64,000 nucleotides of DNA from Holothuria scabra. Taxonomy: Eukaryota; Echinodermata; Holothuroidea; Aspidochirotida; Holothuriidae. The notes under the pieces were generated by a model. It saw only the letters and a program-made list of their open reading frames with translations. It ran no database searches and was not told the DNA's origin. Shown here piece after piece: positions 60,081-64,000 of the stretch (positions are counted from its first letter, which is position 1; the number at the start of each line of letters is the position of its first letter). Position numbers and translations under genes: made by a program. The stretch spans positions 29,716,222 to 29,780,221 of the forward strand of contig CM074195.1 in assembly GCA_037179385.1 (NCBI GenBank), given 5' to 3'.

Positions 60081-62294
60081 TATGGTCCCCGCTCTACGAG
60101 CTACACACCACCCACAAAACTAGTCCCACGAATAGTACTGAAACCGTTCTAAAGAGCATATGAGAGACTTAACTAGCATTACACATCGAAACATTAACAT
60201 TCAATTCTTACATAACGAAATCATTGACATTATCAACAACAACAAAAAATATTCTACTGTGTATACTTTGCAACTGTCTACACCTAAATTTCCTTCTGTC
60301 CTGGCAGGGTCGTCAAAAATGTCACAATTGGGGTTTCTAGCTCCTTCGAAATAATTGTGACGCCAAGTACACACAGAAAAAAAGACAAACAAACATTCCT
60401 TATGTGAACATATATACAAGATTATTATTAGTTCTGGAGTGTCAAATTCGACGAATTGCGTTTGGATCAGTCTATATATAAGCCATCTCTTTTGTAACGG
60501 ACTTCTGTCAACCCTTCACTCTCTCAGTTCATTTCCCAATACATCCATTTCATACTCAATCATAAAGTTTTCTCTCATGACTGCAATACAGTTTCTCTGC
60601 TGCCCCCAATTCGTGTATATAGTAGCTAGTACATGATGAGCGCTATGTCACCCGTTGACCTGAGTCCCATCAAGACCGACTTTTAGGCCATCTAGTTTAA
60701 TACAAAACAAACAAAAACAAAGTCTAGTGACCTGTACTTCCAATTATATACGTTTACTAACCACGTAAGTCAGTATAATCTATAATTTACTATTGCACTG
60801 GCAATTTGACCACCCAGTTCTTTAAGGAAAAACCGTCTATCGTTCCTTTGTCGGCCTCAGTCCCGTGAGTTATTTTCATTCTATTCCCCCTCCTTTACCT
60901 CACTTCATCGGGCCATTTTGCTAACTTTTCTGTATTTATCACTGTCATCCTTTGCTACATGAACCCCCACCTTAGGAGAATCATTACAAATCATAACTTT
61001 TTTATACTTCCCCTGCCTTTCTTGACAGAATTTTGCTTATCCCTATACCTAGACCCTGGCTTTCCTTACTATATAATAAGAAAACATAACTTACGGCCGT
61101 TAAGTTTACGAATTACGTAGTCCTCAAAAATACAGCCGTCTCGTATCGCTGCCGATCAGACTTCTAGGCTCCGACAGTATTTCACCCTTGACTTTGGCTG
61201 TATACTTCCCAAAAGGCCTGATATAGGTACTGCTCTGCCCGGAAAGCTTATTAAACACACTTCCTTTTACTTCGCTGCTTTCTCTCTCTCTCTTACAGTC
61301 GAAGCTCTGTGTCATACTGTCTCTCACAGGAGACTTACTTTGCATAATAATTTGCCTTACAGAAGGCTGCCCGTGCCTTTACAGATTATCCTTTTGGTCC
61401 TTTTAGCCCTAACATTCCTCTACGCACCACACTTATCTTTTCCTTCACATGACAAATAGCCACCTTACATGAATATTCAAACCGTACCTTCCATGGCCCT
61501 AAACAATGCAAAACAAGCTCGGTCACTTCATGACAATCTGCTTCCCTTAGTAACAGCTCACTGGTAAACCTGAGGATCGGTAGAATCTTATAGACCCACA
61601 GTCCAGGTCCTTGTGGATAGATGAACAAGGTACCAATATCGAAGTATATCAGCATGAAGCGAGTCACCTGGGAAGTTCAGACATGTGCGTTTGCCGTGTA
61701 CCATCCGTTGCTAGTTGGTATGGCGGCCATTTTTCAAAAAAGCGGCCGTGTTTTAGTAGGTTTCATTATTTTTGATAATAAAACTTTGATAGAACCTGCA
61801 CCTAATAGAACATGCAAAGTGTTATATAAAAAAGAATTAAATTGTCTATCAAATAGTACCATTAGCGATGGGTATTGTGCTGTATTAAAATACATTTTGG
61901 GGCAAAAGGTGTAATATTTAGCCAATTTTTTCCGAAATGTTTAATTGAATAAATGTACATTTTTCCTCAAATATTTTACAAATCTCAACATACTATACTA
62001 AAACTTTCCTACAAATGTTTTCTATTAATAGGTGCTATTGTGTAACAACAAGGTAATTGCATTTTAAAACGAAACGTTGCAGTCTTTCAAAGTTAATAAT
62101 TTGAAATTTCAGGAAATAGAACTTTGTACCTAATATATTTTTTCGGCCTGTTCTCATTCTGCATCAGCTCAAATAGTACAACTGATTAAGCCCAAATACA
62201 ACCAATATTGTACACTTTGGGTTTTAAACATAACATTCAGGACTGTGATTACGAGATAAATGGTTGTGTCGATTTCCAGGCATCTCGTGTCAAA
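60081..62294. other. Leader of the gag remnant and unassigned sequence
   Basis: Probably includes the leader or LTR of the Gypsy-type remnant on the minus strand, but with one copy its limits cannot be fixed. CTATATATAAGCC at 60470-60482 is TATA-like on the plus strand. Nothing else recognised. Confidence 0.3.
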
Positions 62295-63310
62295 TCCAAG
62301 CCGGCCGCCAACGGTCAATGCACTTTGGGCCTTTTTTTTTAATTTTTATTTTTTTGAATTCCAAGATTAAATGCTCATTTCCGATTAGAACAACTGCAAT
62401 ATTTGGTAAAATAGCACCAGAAGATAAAACTCAGGACAAGGGCACTTTTTTTTTATACACGTAGCTTGTAAACCAAGATGGCGGCTTGGGGTCAACCTAC
62501 TGCTTTCTCCTTATATCTATCTTTGATTCAGAATTTTCGATCAAGAAAGAAATTACCACTCTCCCTGTTTGTGCACTGGGATGCAATCGTCGTCAGTCCT
62601 AAACCTCGTGAAGTACATTTTGTATCTATTCTTAGGTGGTAAATAAAGGTCAATTGTTAATGCACTCCAATCACTCTACCAAGTCACCCCTTTGTTCGAC
62701 AGTTACCCTAAAGAGGCATTACTAGCTAAACCAATTACATTGCTCACTTCGAAAGCTTTCAAATACATTCGTAGTGTTTGGACAAAATATCCGCAATTAC
62801 AGGATAAATCCGACATGAATAGGATACAGTGTGTTGTAAATTCCACTATCTGTTTATAAATATTGTCTCCGTGCCAAGATGGTCACGGCTAGGGGTCAAT
62901 GCACTTCTTACTATTCCTCTTCATTTCTAAATTTGTGTGGAAATCCCCTATCAAAAAAAGCAATAACCACCTGCCACATGGTGCAATAAATGCAATATAT
63001 TGCATGCTTAAACTTTGTTGCAGGAGCAAATTATATCGATTTTAAGATGTTGGTCAAAGATCAATTGACTTTACCTACTGTTCTCATGTCATAAGTTCAA
63101 AATAGGAGCAAGTACTAGCCTAACCAAGTTAAGATTCCATTGCGATGGTTTACACAAACTCCCATTGCATTTACAGGGGATGTATTTGACATTTGCGGGG
63201 TAACTTCTATTGCTGAGGATACATCCTAAAGTACAGTCACTTTTTCTTTGAATACATGGCTTCTGTTCCAACCAAGATGGCGGTCTGAGGTTAATGTTCT
63301 TATTTAAAGA
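62295..63310. repeat. Diverged ~400-bp tandem repeat (CCAAGATGGCGG family)
   Basis: CCAAGATGG occurs at about 62475, 62874 and 63275, each followed by a GGGGTCAATGCACTT-like word, T/C-rich sequence, then ATCAA.AAAG.AAT.ACCAC. Spacing is ~400 bp. A shorter copy begins at about 62295 (GCCAACGGTCAATGCACTTT). Confidence 0.55.
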
Positions 63311-63780
63311 CACTGTATCGTGGCGCGAAACGGGGGCGGCACCATGTTTTGAAAATTGTTCTTTTCTCCTTCCCGCATCAAAAACTGTTACAGCGCCATC
63401 ACCTTCCTTGACCGTGAAAAATGTTCATACAATCGAGGGAAGTTGAAGCATGGAAGTACTACACGGTACTCATTCGTGCTGACGTAGATTATCTGCAAGC
63501 CATTTGCAAATACCACATACAACGAACAATCGTCGGCAATAACAACAAAAGTCAGTCGGCGAGGACAACTTTTCCCAAAATGCTCGGCTTTCATGGAACG
63601 CTTTATCAACGTTAATTAACGAGTTTGATTTGATCCTCCCTTGCGGGAACTCGGCAACGCCCCAGTGAAGGGGTATTAGCGCCAAGCTGGCAACGCCAGT
63701 CTCGTGAGACAAACTCACAGTTTAACGTCTATGATTAAGGGATAGCAGATTAACTACAACCCAGAAAACTAGACGACAAT
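63311..63780. other. Unassigned stretch
   Basis: No supported gene or repeat. Confidence 0.3.
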
Positions 63781-63789
63781 TTTGATGTC

Positions 63790-63860
63790 GGAGCTGGGAT
63801 TTGAACTCACGACCTCATGACTGGAAGACGCAGTTCGTTGCCACTGTACCACTTGCGAGT
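63790..63860 (-). mobile_element. tRNA-derived SINE head
   Basis: The minus strand reads AAGTGGTACAGTGGCAACGA (A-box-like), then about 30 bases later GTGAGTTCAAATCCCAGC (box-B-like). No acceptor-stem complementarity or proper anticodon arm is seen, so it is not an intact tRNA gene. The body would lie to the left (63720-63790), where I see no clear tail. Confidence 0.5.
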
Positions 63861-64000
63861 AACAAGTGATGGTTAAAGCTGCGAGAAGGTAAGGAAGAAC
63901 AAATAAGATGGCTATTAGAAGACATTGACAGTAATTCTGCGAAAGATCTTTGCATGGCGATGTGTAGTATTAGGTACGTGCATATGCCATATAAAATTGA

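Noticed and set aside
60470..60520. TATA-box promoter on the plus strand
   Set aside because: TATATATAAG is common in AT-rich DNA here, and no plus-strand gene follows.
63790..63860. Functional tRNA gene
   Set aside because: A- and B-box-like words exist, but acceptor-stem pairing and a proper anticodon arm are absent, so a SINE head is more likely.

Overview
This is non-coding-rich eukaryotic genomic DNA, most likely from a marine invertebrate deuterostome (echinoderm-like; moderate to low confidence). The evidence is one clear animal nuclear gene for a mitochondrial protein with GT-AG introns and a downstream AATAAA, abundant Penelope-like retroelements, hAT-type transposon ends, tRNA-derived SINEs, long TA and CA microsatellites, and frequent TAGGCCTA-like words. 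Nothing looks prokaryotic, and no rRNA gene, intact tRNA gene or CRISPR array was seen.

Layout. 1-2.9 kb: right end of a hAT-like transposon, a decayed LINE reverse-transcriptase tail and a 214-bp tandem duplication. 2.9-9.5 kb: five plus-strand exons of NDUFB5, the SGDH subunit of respiratory complex I, with introns carrying several SINE copies and an exact 19-bp tandem repeat; the 5' mitochondrial-presequence exon was not found. 10.8-16.0 kb: three units of an unusual repeat element made of ~145-bp monomers, each carrying four nuclear-receptor-like half-sites spaced 1-4-4. The same family returns at 34.8, 36.3-37.2, 44.4-45.5, 47.1-47.4 and 54.2-56.2 kb. 16.2-17.0 kb: hAT-like non-autonomous element. 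20-21.3 kb: an unassigned minus-strand open frame, a MITE with long terminal inverted repeats and a TATA-box/first-exon candidate. 23.0 and 33.2 kb: LINE reverse-transcriptase fragments. 27.1-30.4 kb: three DNA transposons nested inside each other, each with recognisable inverted repeats and target duplications. 32.6-35.8 kb: a MITE, a dispersed repeat and two families of internally repeated DNA.

40.8-52.7 kb is a Penelope-like element (PLE) cluster: one nearly complete copy (reverse transcriptase plus GIY-YIG endonuclease, broken by one frameshift), at least three truncated copies, eight TA or TA-rich tracts and six small hammerhead-ribozyme-like hairpins, mostly beside those tracts. 56-64 kb holds an orphan open exon, a Gypsy-type gag remnant, a diverged ~400-bp satellite and a tRNA-like SINE head.

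Only NDUFB5 is a confident host gene. The most interesting material is the half-site satellite element with covarying terminal hairpins, and the recurring hammerhead-like modules next to TA tracts.
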